From assembly GCF_001887355.1 (NCBI RefSeq), contig NZ_MPIN01000003.1, positions 234,611-298,610 of the forward strand: DNA of 64,000 bases. Direction: 5' to 3'. Origin of the DNA: Cystobacter ferrugineus (GTDB lineage Bacteria > Myxococcota > Myxococcia > Myxococcales > Myxococcaceae). The position numbers were made by a program, and so were the translations under genes. The notes under the pieces are model-generated. The model did no database searches. It saw only the letters and a program-made list of their open reading frames with translations, and was not told the DNA's origin. Below are positions 25,072 to 34,563 of this stretch, one piece after another. The first letter of the stretch is position 1, and each line of letters starts with the position of its first letter.

Positions 25072-26337
25072 ATGGCGGACCCCCACAAGCCCGCAGCCCA
25101 TCCCCACCCCGACGTGCCCAATCCGGACACCGACGCCTATGCCCAGGAGTCGGAGCTGGAGGCGCATCTGCAGAGCAAGCCCATGTTCATCAACATGGGC
25201 CCCTCCCACCCCGCCATGCACGGCACGGTGCGCATGAAGGTGCACCTGGAGGGAGAGATCATCAAGGACGCCGACTGTGAGATCGGCTTCCTGCACCGCG
25301 GCTTCCAGAAGAGCTGCGAGAACGTCACCTGGACGCAGTGCCTGCCCTATACGGACCGGCTCAACTACGCGTCCCCGCTGATGAACAACTTCGGCTTCCT
25401 CAACGCCGTGGAGAAGCTCATCGGCCTGGAGATCCCCGAGCGCGCCCAGTACATCCGCGTCATCGGCTCGGAGCTGCACCGCATCCATGATCACCTCACG
25501 TGCGTGGCGGCGACGGGCATGGAGCTCGGAGGCTTCGCGCCCTTCCTCTTCTCCATGGAGGCGCGCGAGCTCATCATCGACCGGGTGGCGGAGCTGACGG
25601 GTGCGCGACTGACCACCAGCTATGGCCGCGTGGGCGGGCTCAACCGCGATCTGCCCGAGGGGTGGATCGAGCGGACCCTCAAGTCGCTGGACAAGATCCG
25701 CGAGTTGAACGTCGAGGTGGAATCGCTCCTGTCGCGCAACCGCATCTTCGTGGACCGCATGAAGGGCACCGGCATCATCAGCGCCGAGGACGCCATCGAC
25801 TACGGCTGGACGGGCCCGTGCCTGCGCGCCTGCGGCGTCGATCACGACCTGCGCAAGACGCGGCCGTACTGGGTGTACAACCAGCTCGACTTCGACGTGC
25901 CGGTGGGTGAGCACGGCGACAACTACGACCGCTACCTCATGCGCATCGAGGAGATGAAGCAGTCGGATCGCATCCTGCGCCAGGCGCTGGCGAAGATCCC
26001 CTCCGGGCCCATCATCGTGGACGACTGGCGCATCGCGCTGCCGCCCAAGCCCGAGGTGTACGGCACCATCGAGGGCGTCATCTCCCACTTCAAGCTGGTG
26101 ATGGAGGGCATCCAGGTGCCCGCCGGCGAGGTGTTCGACGCCACCGAGTCCGCCAACGGGGAGCTCGGCTGGTACATCGTGAGCGACGGCGGCGGCCGTC
26201 CCTACAAGGTCCACGTGCGCGCGCCGGGCTTCCCCATCCTGTCCGCCGTCTCGTCCATCGTGACGGGCAAGATGCTCGCGGACCTGATTCCCACGTTTGA
26301 CACGATCAACATGATCGGCGGCGAGGTCGAGCAGTGA
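25072..26337 (+). CDS. nuoD: NADH-quinone oxidoreductase subunit D
   Basis: A 421-residue 49 kDa-type subunit that forms the quinone site with NuoB. The core begins at FINMGPSHPAMHGTVRM, where the His and Ser/His of the quinone pocket lie, and continues through CEIGFLHRGFQK, DRLNYASPLMNNFGF and GELGWYIVSDGG to the C-terminal DLIPTFDTINMIGGEVEQ? (read: last residues EVEQ). An extra ~35-residue acidic, Pro/His-rich N terminus precedes the conserved part. Its stop overlaps the nuoG start by four bases (GTGA), which points to translational coupling. Confidence 0.97.
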   Translation: MADPHKPAAHPHPDVPNPDTDAYAQESELEAHLQSKPMFINMGPSHPAMHGTVRMKVHLEGEIIKDADCEIGFLHRGFQKSCENVTWTQCLPYTDRLNYASPLMNNFGFLNAVEKLIGLEIPERAQYIRVIGSELHRIHDHLTCVAATGMELGGFAPFLFSMEARELIIDRVAELTGARLTTSYGRVGGLNRDLPEGWIERTLKSLDKIRELNVEVESLLSRNRIFVDRMKGTGIISAEDAIDYGWTGPCLRACGVDHDLRKTRPYWVYNQLDFDVPVGEHGDNYDRYLMRIEEMKQSDRILRQALAKIPSGPIIVDDWRIALPPKPEVYGTIEGVISHFKLVMEGIQVPAGEVFDATESANGELGWYIVSDGGGRPYKVHVRAPGFPILSAVSSIVTGKMLADLIPTFDTINMIGGEVEQ

Positions 26338-28232
26338 GCGACAACGACACCAAGAAGCCCACCGGCGACGCCCAGCCGCCTCCCAAGGGCGCGCCCACGG
26401 ACACGCCCGCGGCGAAGATCGGCTCCGAGCCGTCCAACCCGCCCGCGGGCCCCAAGCTGGACACGCCGCCCGCCGCGCACAGCACCCCCACCGCTCCGTC
26501 CCCGGCTCCCGCGGCTCCTCCGGCCGCGGCGGCTCCGCCCCCGGCGCCCAAGCCGCCCGGCCCGCCTCCGCCGAAGAACCCGGGCTTCGTCACGTGCACC
26601 ATCGACGGCAAGGAAGTCATCGCCAAGCCGGGCACGAACATGATCGAGGCGGCGCGCAAGGTCGGCTCGATCATCCCCTACTTCTGCTACCACCCGCGCC
26701 TGTCCATCGCGGCCAACTGCCGCATGTGCTTCGTGGAGGCGTCCAACGCCCCCAAGATGGTGCCCGCGTGCCAGACGCCGCTCGCCGAGGGGCAGGTCAT
26801 CAAGACCAACACCCCCAAGGTCAAGGAGCAGCAGCGCGCGGTGATGGAGTTCCTGCTGCTCAACCACCCGGTGGACTGCTCCATCTGTGATCAGGCCGGC
26901 GAGTGCAAGCTGCAGGACTACTACATGCGCTACGACTACCGCCCCTCCCGGCTGGAGGGGACGAAGGTCATGAAGAACAAGCGCAAGGTGCTCGGGCCCC
27001 GCGTGGTGATGGACCAGGAGCGCTGCATCCTGTGCAGCCGCTGCGTGCGCTTCATGAACGAGGTGGCCAAGGAGCCGCAGCTCGGCATCTTCGGCCGCGG
27101 CAGCCACGAGGTCGTCGACACGTTCCCCGGCAGCGAGCTGAGCAGCAACTACTCGCTCAACACCGTGGACATCTGCCCGGTGGGCGCGCTGCTCAGCCGC
27201 GACTACCGCTTCCGCGCCCGGACGTGGTTCCAGTCCGCCGCGCCCTCGGTGTGCACCGGGTGCTCGCGCGGCTGCAACACCTACGCGGACTTCATGGGGC
27301 AGGAGACGTACCGCTACCGCCCGCGCGAGAACGAGGCCGTCAACAAGAGCTGGATGTGCGACCACGGCCGGCTCACGTACAAGGGCCTCAACCTGGGCCG
27401 CGTGCTCAACGCCGTGGTGGGCCGCCAGCAGGGGGGCACCGCCCGTCCCGAGGTGGCGCGCAAGGAGGCCATCCAGTCCGCGGGCCGCGCGCTCGCGGAC
27501 GCCAAGGGCAAGGTGGCCGTGCTCGCCTCGCCCGTGGCCTCCAACGAGGATCTGCTCGCCGCGCTCACCTTCGCCAAGACGACGCTGGGCGTGCGCGAGG
27601 TGTACGTGGGTGGCCGCCCCCAGGGCGAGGCCGACCACTACCTGCTCACGGCCGACCGCAACCCCAACCGCAAGGGCCTGGAGCTCATCGCCCAGGGCCT
27701 GGAGCTCAAGCTCCAGCCGTTCGAGGCGCTCGTGCAGGGCATCGACGGCGGCAAGGTGAAGGCGCTCTACGCCGTGGGCGCCGAGGTGCCCGGAAGCGAG
27801 GCCACCTTCGCCCAGACGGCGGCGAAGCTGGACACCTTCGTGGTGCAGGCGACGAACGAGTCGCCCCTCACCGCGCAGGCCACCGTGCTGCTGCCGGCCT
27901 CCGCGCACGTGGAGTACGACGGCTCGTTCGTGCAGGTGGACGGGCTCGTGCAGCGCTTCCGCAAGGCCTACCCCTCCAAGGGCGAGGCCGTGCCGCACGC
28001 GCAGCTCGTGGCGGAGCTCACGCGGGAGCTGGGGGGCAGCGTCTCCTGGACGACCACGCGCGAGGCCTTCCGCGAGCTGGGCAAGGCCGTGCCCGAGTTC
28101 GCCTCGTTCGACTGGGACAAGTCGGCTCCGCCCGATCGAGAGAAGCCAGGCATCAACCCGCTGCCGTCCGGTGCCGACGGTCGGCCGGCGGGCTACCGTG
28201 AGTTCGGCGCTCCCAGGGTTCGAGGTCTCTGA
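26334..28232 (+). CDS. nuoG: NADH-quinone oxidoreductase subunit G, short form with Pro/Ala linker
   Basis: A 632-residue iron-sulfur subunit. Residues 10-82 are a low-complexity Pro/Ala/Lys leader not usual for NuoG. Then come the [2Fe-2S] domain (CYHPRLSIAANCRMC ... PACQTP), the HxxxCxxCxxxxxC cluster motif (HPVDCSICDQAGECKLQD), a [4Fe-4S] motif (CILCSRC ... CPVGAL) and the molybdopterin-type domain (VCTGCSRGCNTY). The C-terminal part is much shorter than the ~900-residue E. coli protein. It starts at GTG 26334 overlapping nuoD. The lack of nuoE/F next to it means the NADH-input module is encoded elsewhere or missing. Confidence 0.93.
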   Translation: MSDNDTKKPTGDAQPPPKGAPTDTPAAKIGSEPSNPPAGPKLDTPPAAHSTPTAPSPAPAAPPAAAAPPPAPKPPGPPPPKNPGFVTCTIDGKEVIAKPGTNMIEAARKVGSIIPYFCYHPRLSIAANCRMCFVEASNAPKMVPACQTPLAEGQVIKTNTPKVKEQQRAVMEFLLLNHPVDCSICDQAGECKLQDYYMRYDYRPSRLEGTKVMKNKRKVLGPRVVMDQERCILCSRCVRFMNEVAKEPQLGIFGRGSHEVVDTFPGSELSSNYSLNTVDICPVGALLSRDYRFRARTWFQSAAPSVCTGCSRGCNTYADFMGQETYRYRPRENEAVNKSWMCDHGRLTYKGLNLGRVLNAVVGRQQGGTARPEVARKEAIQSAGRALADAKGKVAVLASPVASNEDLLAALTFAKTTLGVREVYVGGRPQGEADHYLLTADRNPNRKGLELIAQGLELKLQPFEALVQGIDGGKVKALYAVGAEVPGSEATFAQTAAKLDTFVVQATNESPLTAQATVLLPASAHVEYDGSFVQVDGLVQRFRKAYPSKGEAVPHAQLVAELTRELGGSVSWTTTREAFRELGKAVPEFASFDWDKSAPPDREKPGINPLPSGADGRPAGYREFGAPRVRGL

Positions 28233-28234
28233 CA

Positions 28235-29659
28235 ATGAAGCGCGTTCTCGCCATGCTCACCATGCTCGCCGTCTTCATCGGCCTGTACGCCGTGATGACG
28301 GGCATCGCCTACGTCGTGGGCGGCCTCGTGGAGAAGGAGCTCTTCACCGGTGCCAGCCGGATCGTCAACATCGCCATCATCATGCTCGCCGTGGTGATGG
28401 GCTCCGCCGGCCTGCTCACCATGGGCGACCGCAAGTGGGGCGCGCTCATCCAGGATCGCATCGGTCCCAACCGCGCGCGCATCGACCTGCCCATCCTGCG
28501 TGGCACGGCCCTGGGTGGCATCCCCCACTTCCTCGCCGACGGCGCGAAGATGCTGTTCAAGGAGGATCACCTCCCGGCGGCCGCCAACAAGCTGCTCTAC
28601 AACCTGGGCCCCATGCTGGCCTTCGGGCCGGCGTTCGCCCTGTTCGCCGTGGTGCCCACCGGCCCCAGCGTGTCGGTGTTCGGCCAGCACGTGGACATGG
28701 TGGTGGCCACCCCCGACTTCGGCATCCTCTACGTGTTCGCCATCGCCTCGCTGGCGGTGTACGGCACGTCGCTCGCCGGCTGGTCCTCCAACAACAAGTT
28801 CGCCCTGCTCGGCGGCGTGCGCGCCTCCTCGCAGATGATCTCCTACGAGATCGCGCTCGGCCTGTCGCTCGTGGGCCTGATGATGTGCTTCTCCACCGTG
28901 CAGCTTCCCGCCTTCGTGGGCAACGTGGCCAATGAGCTCGGCCTGGGCGGCAAGGCCACGGGCCAGGCGCAGTACCTGTGGTCCACCAACATCGGCGGCT
29001 TCGACATCGGCATCCCCGCCTGGGGCTTCCTGCTGCAGCCGCTCGGCTTCTTCATGTTCTTCACCGCGGCGTTCGCGGAGACCAAGCGCCCGCCCTTCGA
29101 CAGCCCCGAGGGCGAGTCGGAGATCATCGGTTACTTCGTCGAGTACTCGGGCATGAAGTTCGGCCTGTTCATGGTCTCCGAGTACGTCGAGGTGGTCATC
29201 CTCGCCGGCATCATCACCGCGCTCTTCTTCGGCGGCTACCACCTGCCCTTCGGCGGGGAGTGGCTGTCCAACCTGGCCATCATGAAGGAGCACGGCTGGC
29301 TGTACGGCATCGTCCTGGGCACGGTGTTCTGGGTGAAGACGCTGTTCTTCATCTGGCTGCAGCTGCTCGTGCGTTGGTCCTTCCTGCGCTTCCGTTACGA
29401 TCAGATCCAGACGCTGGGCTGGAAGATCCTCCTGCCGCTGGGCCTGGCCAACGTGTTCGTCACGGGCGCGCTCGTCCTCTGGGATCCCTCGCTGCGCTAC
29501 CTCGCCCTCTTCGGCATGCTGCAGATTGGCGTGCTGGTGGCCCTGACGATGTCCTCGGGCTCGAAGCAGGAGGACACGCACGGCACCGGGCTGGCGGCCC
29601 CGTCGGCGCCCACTTCGGCCGGAGTGCACGCACACGCCTCCACGGCCTCCTCGCACTAG
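28235..29659 (+). CDS. nuoH: NADH-quinone oxidoreductase subunit H with extended tail
   Basis: A 474-residue membrane subunit that carries the quinone channel and the first proton path. Signatures include GDRKWGALIQDRIGPNR, FLADGAKMLFKED, ASSQMISYEIALGL and AFAETKRPPFDSPEGESEI. It is well above the usual ~325-350 residues. Extra length lies in loops (VSVFGQHVDMVV, LGLGGKATGQAQ) and in a ~35-residue soluble C-terminal tail rich in Ser, Thr, Ala and His. The start is ATG 28235, two bases after nuoG. Confidence 0.96.
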   Translation: MKRVLAMLTMLAVFIGLYAVMTGIAYVVGGLVEKELFTGASRIVNIAIIMLAVVMGSAGLLTMGDRKWGALIQDRIGPNRARIDLPILRGTALGGIPHFLADGAKMLFKEDHLPAAANKLLYNLGPMLAFGPAFALFAVVPTGPSVSVFGQHVDMVVATPDFGILYVFAIASLAVYGTSLAGWSSNNKFALLGGVRASSQMISYEIALGLSLVGLMMCFSTVQLPAFVGNVANELGLGGKATGQAQYLWSTNIGGFDIGIPAWGFLLQPLGFFMFFTAAFAETKRPPFDSPEGESEIIGYFVEYSGMKFGLFMVSEYVEVVILAGIITALFFGGYHLPFGGEWLSNLAIMKEHGWLYGIVLGTVFWVKTLFFIWLQLLVRWSFLRFRYDQIQTLGWKILLPLGLANVFVTGALVLWDPSLRYLALFGMLQIGVLVALTMSSGSKQEDTHGTGLAAPSAPTSAGVHAHASTASSH

Positions 29660-29677
29660 TCGGAGCGACCAGTCACC

Positions 29678-30439
29678 ATGGCTTACAACGCATCCCAGGA
29701 TCCCCGCACCGACGTCCGCGAACGGACCTATCTGCCGGAGCTGATCCGCGGTCTGACCATCACCGCCAAGCACTTCATCCGCAACCTCTTCGGGACGCGC
29801 GAGGTCGGCACGCCCATCGAGGAGCGCACCGGCACCAGCCTGGTGACCACGGTGCAGTACCCCGAGGAGAAGATCCCCTATCCCCCGGGCTACCGCGGGC
29901 TGCACCGGCTGGTGCCGCGCGACGATGGCAAACCGCGCTGCGTGGCCTGCTACATGTGCGCCACCGTCTGCCCGGCCCAGTGCATCTACATCGAGGCGGG
30001 CGAGTACCCGGTGGACTCCGCGGATCAGAGCTCGCGCGTCATCGAGAAGTACCCCACCCAGTTCGTCATCGATGAGCTGCGCTGCATCGTGTGCGGCCTG
30101 TGCGTGGAGGCGTGCCCCAAGGACGCCATCCGCATGGACACGTACGTGCACACCCCGCCCGAGTACAACCGGCAGGGCTTCGTCTACGACATCCCCAAGC
30201 TGCTCAAGGGTCCCGCCGTGTCCCACCCGTCGGACCCGTGGAACAAGCGCTCGGACTCGCAGCAGCCGGCCCACGTGCACAAGGAGGCCCACACCCGTAT
30301 TGGCGAGGGCCACGAGCACGGCCACCCGGCCCATGCGCCCGCGCTGACCTCGGGCCACGGGGAGCCGGCTTCCCACGCCAACGCCCGCACCGTGGTGTCC
30401 ACCGACGGCCCCGTGCCGGTGACGAAGTTCCTCAAGTAG
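29678..30439 (+). CDS. nuoI: NADH-quinone oxidoreductase subunit I with His-rich tail
   Basis: A 253-residue subunit with two [4Fe-4S] clusters (N6a, N6b): [15 protein letters not shown] and [15 protein letters not shown]. The N terminus has the amphipathic membrane-associating segment [15 protein letters not shown]. The usual family length is about 160-180. Here a ~70-residue tail follows FVYDIPKLL, with many His residues ([21 protein letters not shown] and further on [10 protein letters not shown]). The operon ends at the hairpin at 30457-30499. Confidence 0.96.
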   Translation: MAYNASQDPRTDVRERTYLPELIRGLTITAKHFIRNLFGTREVGTPIEERTGTSLVTTVQYPEEKIPYPPGYRGLHRLVPRDDGKPRCVACYMCATVCPAQCIYIEAGEYPVDSADQSSRVIEKYPTQFVIDELRCIVCGLCVEACPKDAIRMDTYVHTPPEYNRQGFVYDIPKLLKGPAVSHPSDPWNKRSDSQQPAHVHKEAHTRIGEGHEHGHPAHAPALTSGHGEPASHANARTVVSTDGPVPVTKFLK

Positions 30440-30456
30440 TGCCCAGGCGCCCCCCG

Positions 30457-30499
30457 CCGGCCCGCCCCCTCCGCGCTCTCGCGGCGGACGGCGGGCCGG
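30457..30499 (+). terminator. Hairpin terminator after nuoI
   Basis: CCGGCCCGCC (30457-30466) pairs with GGCGGGCCGG (30490-30499), with an inner CCGCG/CGCGG stem. It separates nuoI from the ferredoxin gene, so the latter is probably expressed separately or by read-through. Confidence 0.7.
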
Positions 30500-30582
30500 T
30501 GCCATTCCAGGCATGCGGAGCCCCTCGCCGGCCGCACGGCCCTTTCCCCCACCTCGCCAACTCCCGTAGGGTGGGCCTTCCT

Positions 30583-30942
30583 ATGAAGCGCTACCGCCTC
30601 TCCGTCTGTAAGGGCTCGAGTTGCAAGGCCGGTGGCTCCGACGCCGTGGCCCAGGCCGCCCGCGAGGAGCTCTCCGCCCGCTCCCTCCAGCCGCGCTGCG
30701 AACTCTACCGGGGCGGCTGCTACGGCTTCTGTCACATGGGGCCCAACGTCGTCATCCGCGAGGAGACGGGCCGCAAGAGGGATCCCCTCTCGCCCGAGGA
30801 CTACCAGCTCATGGGCTGGGAGGGCGAGGCGTACTACTCACACATGACGCCGGAGAAGATGCGGCGCGTGGTGGCCGAGCACATCGCGCAGGACAAGCCC
30901 GTCATCGAGCTGTTCGGCCACCCGGAGGAAGCGGAAGGCTAG
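30583..30942 (+). CDS. Thioredoxin-like [2Fe-2S] ferredoxin (NuoE-like)
   Basis: A 119-residue thioredoxin-fold [2Fe-2S] protein. The four-Cys pattern is C9 and C14 (VCKGSSCKAGG) with C46 and C50 (GGCYGFCHMGPNVV), the arrangement of shethna-type ferredoxins and the C-terminal half of NuoE. The full NuoE helical N terminus is missing, so it is not nuoE itself. It may pass electrons to or from complex I or act in another redox path (inference from neighbourhood). It is convergent with the CHASE2 cyclase gene, eight bases away. Confidence 0.85.
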   Translation: MKRYRLSVCKGSSCKAGGSDAVAQAAREELSARSLQPRCELYRGGCYGFCHMGPNVVIREETGRKRDPLSPEDYQLMGWEGEAYYSHMTPEKMRRVVAEHIAQDKPVIELFGHPEEAEG

Positions 30943-30949
30943 CGCCGGC

Positions 30950-33523
30950 TCACGGCCCCTCGAGCACGAACACGCCGTCCCAGTCCTCCGCCGGACGCTT
31001 CTGGACGAAGGCGCGGCAGCGCTCGATGTAGACGCGCGCCACGGGATCCTGGAACTCCTCCACGCTCCGGGAGAACAGCGCCAGTGCCTCGTCGAAGCGC
31101 CGCTCGTGGTACGCGGTGAGCGCCTGCTCGTGCAGCGACAGGTGCGCCTGGGCCGCCGCCTGCACCTCGCCCTTGCGGCCCACCAGCTCGTGCAGACGCG
31201 TGGACTCGGTGCGCCCCTTGGGGCGGACCCGATCCACCTCGCGGAAGACGTAGCCGTCCTGGGCCAGGCGCGCCACCCCGTCGCCCACGAGCACGAAGGT
31301 GCCATAGCCGCGGTTGAGCCCCTCCAGGTACATGGAGAACTTCACCGAGCGGCCCAGCACCGAGTACTTGGATTCGAGCGCGCTGCCCATGCCGCCCACC
31401 AGCACCTCGCCGCTGTCGATGCCGATGCGGCACTGCACCGCGTGGCCGTACGTCTTCGTCCAGTACTCCTGGCGCGCGAGCAGCGTGGAGCGCACCACCA
31501 GCGCGGCCTCGCAGGCGTGGTGGGCGTGGCGCTCGGTGCGCACGGGCGCGCCCCAGAAGGCCATCACCGCGTCCCCCATGTACTTGTCCACCTGCCCGCG
31601 CGTGGCGCGCACCACGTCCGTCACTTCCGTCAGGTACTCGTTGAGGAACTGCACGAGCCGCTCGGGTGGCAGCGCGCCGGACAACCGCGAGAAGCCGTCC
31701 AGATCGCAGAAGAAGACCGTCACCTCGCGCAGCTCCGGGCGGGTGAGCTGGCGCAGGTCGCGCGTGACGAGCCGCGCCACCTCGGGGCTCACGTAGCGGC
31801 CGAGCACGTCGGTGATGAAGTGGCGCAGCTGCTGCTCGCTGCGCGAGGCCTGGACGATGGTGAAGAGGAAGGTGAGGCCCATGGCCAGCAGCGGGCCCAC
31901 CATGGCCACCCACAGGAGCCGGTTGACGAAGACGTACCAGGCCCCCACGCCATAGCCCACCCCCACCGCCGCCATGACGAACAGGTACAGGAGCACGTCC
32001 CTGGAGGAGCGCAGGCCCCGGTTGACGGTGAGCGCGACGAAGGCGCCCAGCAGCGCCATGCCGAGCGTCAACCCCAGATCCCACCGCCGCGTGGCGCGCG
32101 AGAGGCTCTCGGACTGCAACAGGTTCACCAGCGACTGCGCGAGCACCGCGCCCGCGGGGGTGCGCTCGCCGATGGGGGTGTGCAGGAAGTTCATGGCCCG
32201 GCGCGAGGTGTTGCTGAAGACGATGAGCCGGCCGTCGATGTCGTGGGCGGCGCGCGGCGGCACGCCCTCGCGCACGGCGAAGAAGTTGAGCAGCACGTTC
32301 CACGCGGGAATGGCCCGGGCCACCGAGCCCCGCGCGCCGCGCCCCACCTCCGCCGCGTCCCAGCGGATGAGGCTGAAGCCGGACTCGTCCATGGGCAGAG
32401 AGAAGCGCTCGCCCACGTACAGCCGCCCGTCCGCGTAGCGCAGCTCGCGCGTGTTCGCCTGGTACATCGCCGCCACCAGGGGCATGGAGGGCAACACGTG
32501 CCGGTTGCCGTCCCGGCTGCGGTAGCTCACCAGGTGAGGCACGGCCCGCACCACCCCATCCGGGTCCGCCGGCAGGGTGATGGAGCCATAGAGGCTCGCC
32601 GTGCCCAACAGCGGCGCCACCGGGTGCTCCACCTGCCGCACCTCCGACAGCTGCGACACGTCCAGCCCCTCCACCTTCACCTCGGCGAGCGAGATGAAGA
32701 GCTCGAGCGGCCCCACCCGGTACACGTCGTCGGAGACGCGCCGCTCCTGGATGCGCGGGGGCTCGCGCACGCCCTGCTCCAGCGCCACCCGCTGGCCCTC
32801 CTGCTCGCTGGCCACGCCCGCCCACACTTCCACCCCGCCCTTGCCGGGCATGAGGAACGCCGGGCGCTGATCCGCGAGGATCTTCTGCACCCGGCCCCGC
32901 GCCTCCGCCTCGGTGGGCGAGGTGCCGAGCCGGACGCGGTACGGCCACAGCCGGCTGCCCGGCGGCACGCCCCGATCCGCGGACCAGGAGAAGGCCAGCA
33001 CCGACTTCCCGGGGACCTGATCCAGGAGCGCGCGGAACACCCGATCATCGTCGCGCTCCTCCTGGCCCGGAGCGCCCAGCGAAAAGGGGGCGCGGGGGCT
33101 GCGCTCCGGGAGGGGGACATCGAGCAGCACCAGCTCGGCGCCCTCGTCGAGCAGCCGCTGCGTCAGGCCCCCGAGGATCTCCCGGGACCAGGGATAGGAG
33201 GCGATGCCCGCGTGCTCGTCCTGGCGCGCCTCGGCGAGCGTCTCGTCGTCGAGCGCCACCACCACCACGCGATCCGAGCGCGAGCCCCGCGCGCCCAGCG
33301 AGCGCGCGCGCCAGTCATAGGTGACGTTCTCCGCGGCCTGGAGCCACGACGCCGGGCGCGCGAGCAGCGCGAGCGGCGGGGCCTCCTCGGAGAGCTGCGC
33401 GCGGGGCACGCGGTAGTAGACGAGCAGCCCGAGGATGGTGCCGAAGAGCGTGGCCTGCAGGAGCGAATAGCCGAGCCGTTGCAGGAAGCGGAGGCCGGTG
33501 GAGTAGATGGGAAGGCTGCGCAC
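30950..33523 (-). CDS. CHASE2-domain class III cyclase, catalytically degenerate
   Basis: An 857-residue sensor. An N-terminal helix (LLQATLFGTILGLLVYY) leads to a periplasmic CHASE2 domain (about 70-430, DRVVVVALDDETLAEA, YPWSREILGGL). Three transmembrane helices follow (about 480-550), then a cyclase domain (about 595-760). Metal ligands D607 (FFCDLDGFS) and D651 (DKYMGDAVMAF) are kept. Where active cyclases read GDTVNLASR, this protein reads GRSVKFSMY: D to R725, N to K728 and R to Y732. The C terminus is helical and TPR-like (LTAYHERRFDEALALFSRSV). It starts at GTG 33521-33523 without a clear ribosome site. It probably cannot make cAMP efficiently and may act as a receptor or regulator. 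Confidence 0.85.
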   Translation of the reverse strand: MRSLPIYSTGLRFLQRLGYSLLQATLFGTILGLLVYYRVPRAQLSEEAPPLALLARPASWLQAAENVTYDWRARSLGARGSRSDRVVVVALDDETLAEARQDEHAGIASYPWSREILGGLTQRLLDEGAELVLLDVPLPERSPRAPFSLGAPGQEERDDDRVFRALLDQVPGKSVLAFSWSADRGVPPGSRLWPYRVRLGTSPTEAEARGRVQKILADQRPAFLMPGKGGVEVWAGVASEQEGQRVALEQGVREPPRIQERRVSDDVYRVGPLELFISLAEVKVEGLDVSQLSEVRQVEHPVAPLLGTASLYGSITLPADPDGVVRAVPHLVSYRSRDGNRHVLPSMPLVAAMYQANTRELRYADGRLYVGERFSLPMDESGFSLIRWDAAEVGRGARGSVARAIPAWNVLLNFFAVREGVPPRAAHDIDGRLIVFSNTSRRAMNFLHTPIGERTPAGAVLAQSLVNLLQSESLSRATRRWDLGLTLGMALLGAFVALTVNRGLRSSRDVLLYLFVMAAVGVGYGVGAWYVFVNRLLWVAMVGPLLAMGLTFLFTIVQASRSEQQLRHFITDVLGRYVSPEVARLVTRDLRQLTRPELREVTVFFCDLDGFSRLSGALPPERLVQFLNEYLTEVTDVVRATRGQVDKYMGDAVMAFWGAPVRTERHAHHACEAALVVRSTLLARQEYWTKTYGHAVQCRIGIDSGEVLVGGMGSALESKYSVLGRSVKFSMYLEGLNRGYGTFVLVGDGVARLAQDGYVFREVDRVRPKGRTESTRLHELVGRKGEVQAAAQAHLSLHEQALTAYHERRFDEALALFSRSVEEFQDPVARVYIERCRAFVQKRPAEDWDGVFVLEGP

Positions 33524-33583
33524 GGGAGGCGCGAGGATAGCGCGTCCCGCCCACGACCCCAGCCCGCAAGAGCGCCGGGAGGC

Positions 33584-34546
33584 TCAGCCCGCCTCCACCT
33601 CGAGCACGAGCTGGCCCTGGAGGTTGAGCCTCAACAGGTGTCCGGCGAAGCGCTCGGACTCCTCGCGCGAGAGGATGGCGCGGAACGCACCGCCCTCGGC
33701 CACCTCCACTTCCATCACCGGCCCCCGCTGCAGCAGGCGGAAGAAGTCCTCCCCGCCACCGGGACGGGGGACGAAGACGGGCAGGAAGCCCTTGACGGGC
33801 AGCACCTCCCCGGGCGAGCGCAGCCGCGCTTCCAAGGTGGACGGATCCGGCCGGACCGCGTGGGACTCCACGCCCTCCTCCGCGTAGAGTGGCGCGGGCG
33901 GCAGCGACACGTCCTCCGTGGAGTCGTCGAAGAGAAAGCCGTAGCGCGAGGGGATGCGCCCGGTGAAGAGGTAGAGCAGGAGCACGGGGGTGTCCCCGCT
34001 CACGCGCTCCACGTGGAGGATGGCGCGTGTGGTGCCCACCTTGCGCAGCAGCAGGCGCAACCGCGGAGGCGCCGCGGCCAGGTGGCGCCTCACCCGCTCG
34101 CTCACCGTGGTGCGCCACTCCTCGAAGGCGGAGCGGTAGCGCTGCTCGCTGTCGGCCTGCTCCCGCGCGAGCGCTTCCTTCGCCCGCGCCAGCTTCTGCT
34201 CGGCCTGTCCCAAGAAGTCGTGCAGGGGGCCCTCCCCGGCCACGAGCGCCGAGCCCGCGGGCGCCGCTTCCGCCGGAGCGGGCTCCCCCGGAGCGCCCTG
34301 CTGCACCGATGCCTGTCGGACCGCGCCCACCAGGAACGAGCCCTGTTGCTCCAGCCGCTCGAACTCCCGCTGGTAGTGCTCGCGCTCGGCGAGGAACTCC
34401 CGCCGCGACTCGCTCCACGCGTCGTAGGCGGACTCCAGCGTTTCCAGGCCATGGGCCCGGGCCAGGAGCCGCTCCTGGGCGGGGGACACCCGGGGCAGGT
34501 CCCTGGGAGTGTCCCGGCGAGGCTCTTCGTCGTCGCGCGATGTCAC
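33584..34546 (-). CDS. Hypothetical coiled-coil protein
   Basis: A 320-residue protein I do not recognise. Residues ~25-75 and ~110-150 are charged helices likely to form coiled coils (YDAWSESRREFLAEREHYQR, EQKLARAKEALAREQADSEQ), separated by an Ala/Pro-rich spacer. The C-terminal ~160 residues look globular, with many beta-type stretches (RAILHVERVSGDTPVLLLYLF). GTG 34544-34546 is the start. A terminator lies just upstream, so it has its own promoter. It is followed by the CHASE2 cyclase gene 60 bases on, on the same strand, and a shared transcript is possible. Confidence 0.6.
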   Translation of the reverse strand: MTSRDDEEPRRDTPRDLPRVSPAQERLLARAHGLETLESAYDAWSESRREFLAEREHYQREFERLEQQGSFLVGAVRQASVQQGAPGEPAPAEAAPAGSALVAGEGPLHDFLGQAEQKLARAKEALAREQADSEQRYRSAFEEWRTTVSERVRRHLAAAPPRLRLLLRKVGTTRAILHVERVSGDTPVLLLYLFTGRIPSRYGFLFDDSTEDVSLPPAPLYAEEGVESHAVRPDPSTLEARLRSPGEVLPVKGFLPVFVPRPGGGEDFFRLLQRGPVMEVEVAEGGAFRAILSREESERFAGHLLRLNLQGQLVLEVEAG

Positions 34547-34563
34547 GCCCCGACCTTTCGCAT

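Noticed and set aside
26202..30514. Long antisense frames against nuoD, nuoG, nuoH and nuoI
   Set aside because: They run opposite to well-conserved complex I genes, have biased composition and no motif.
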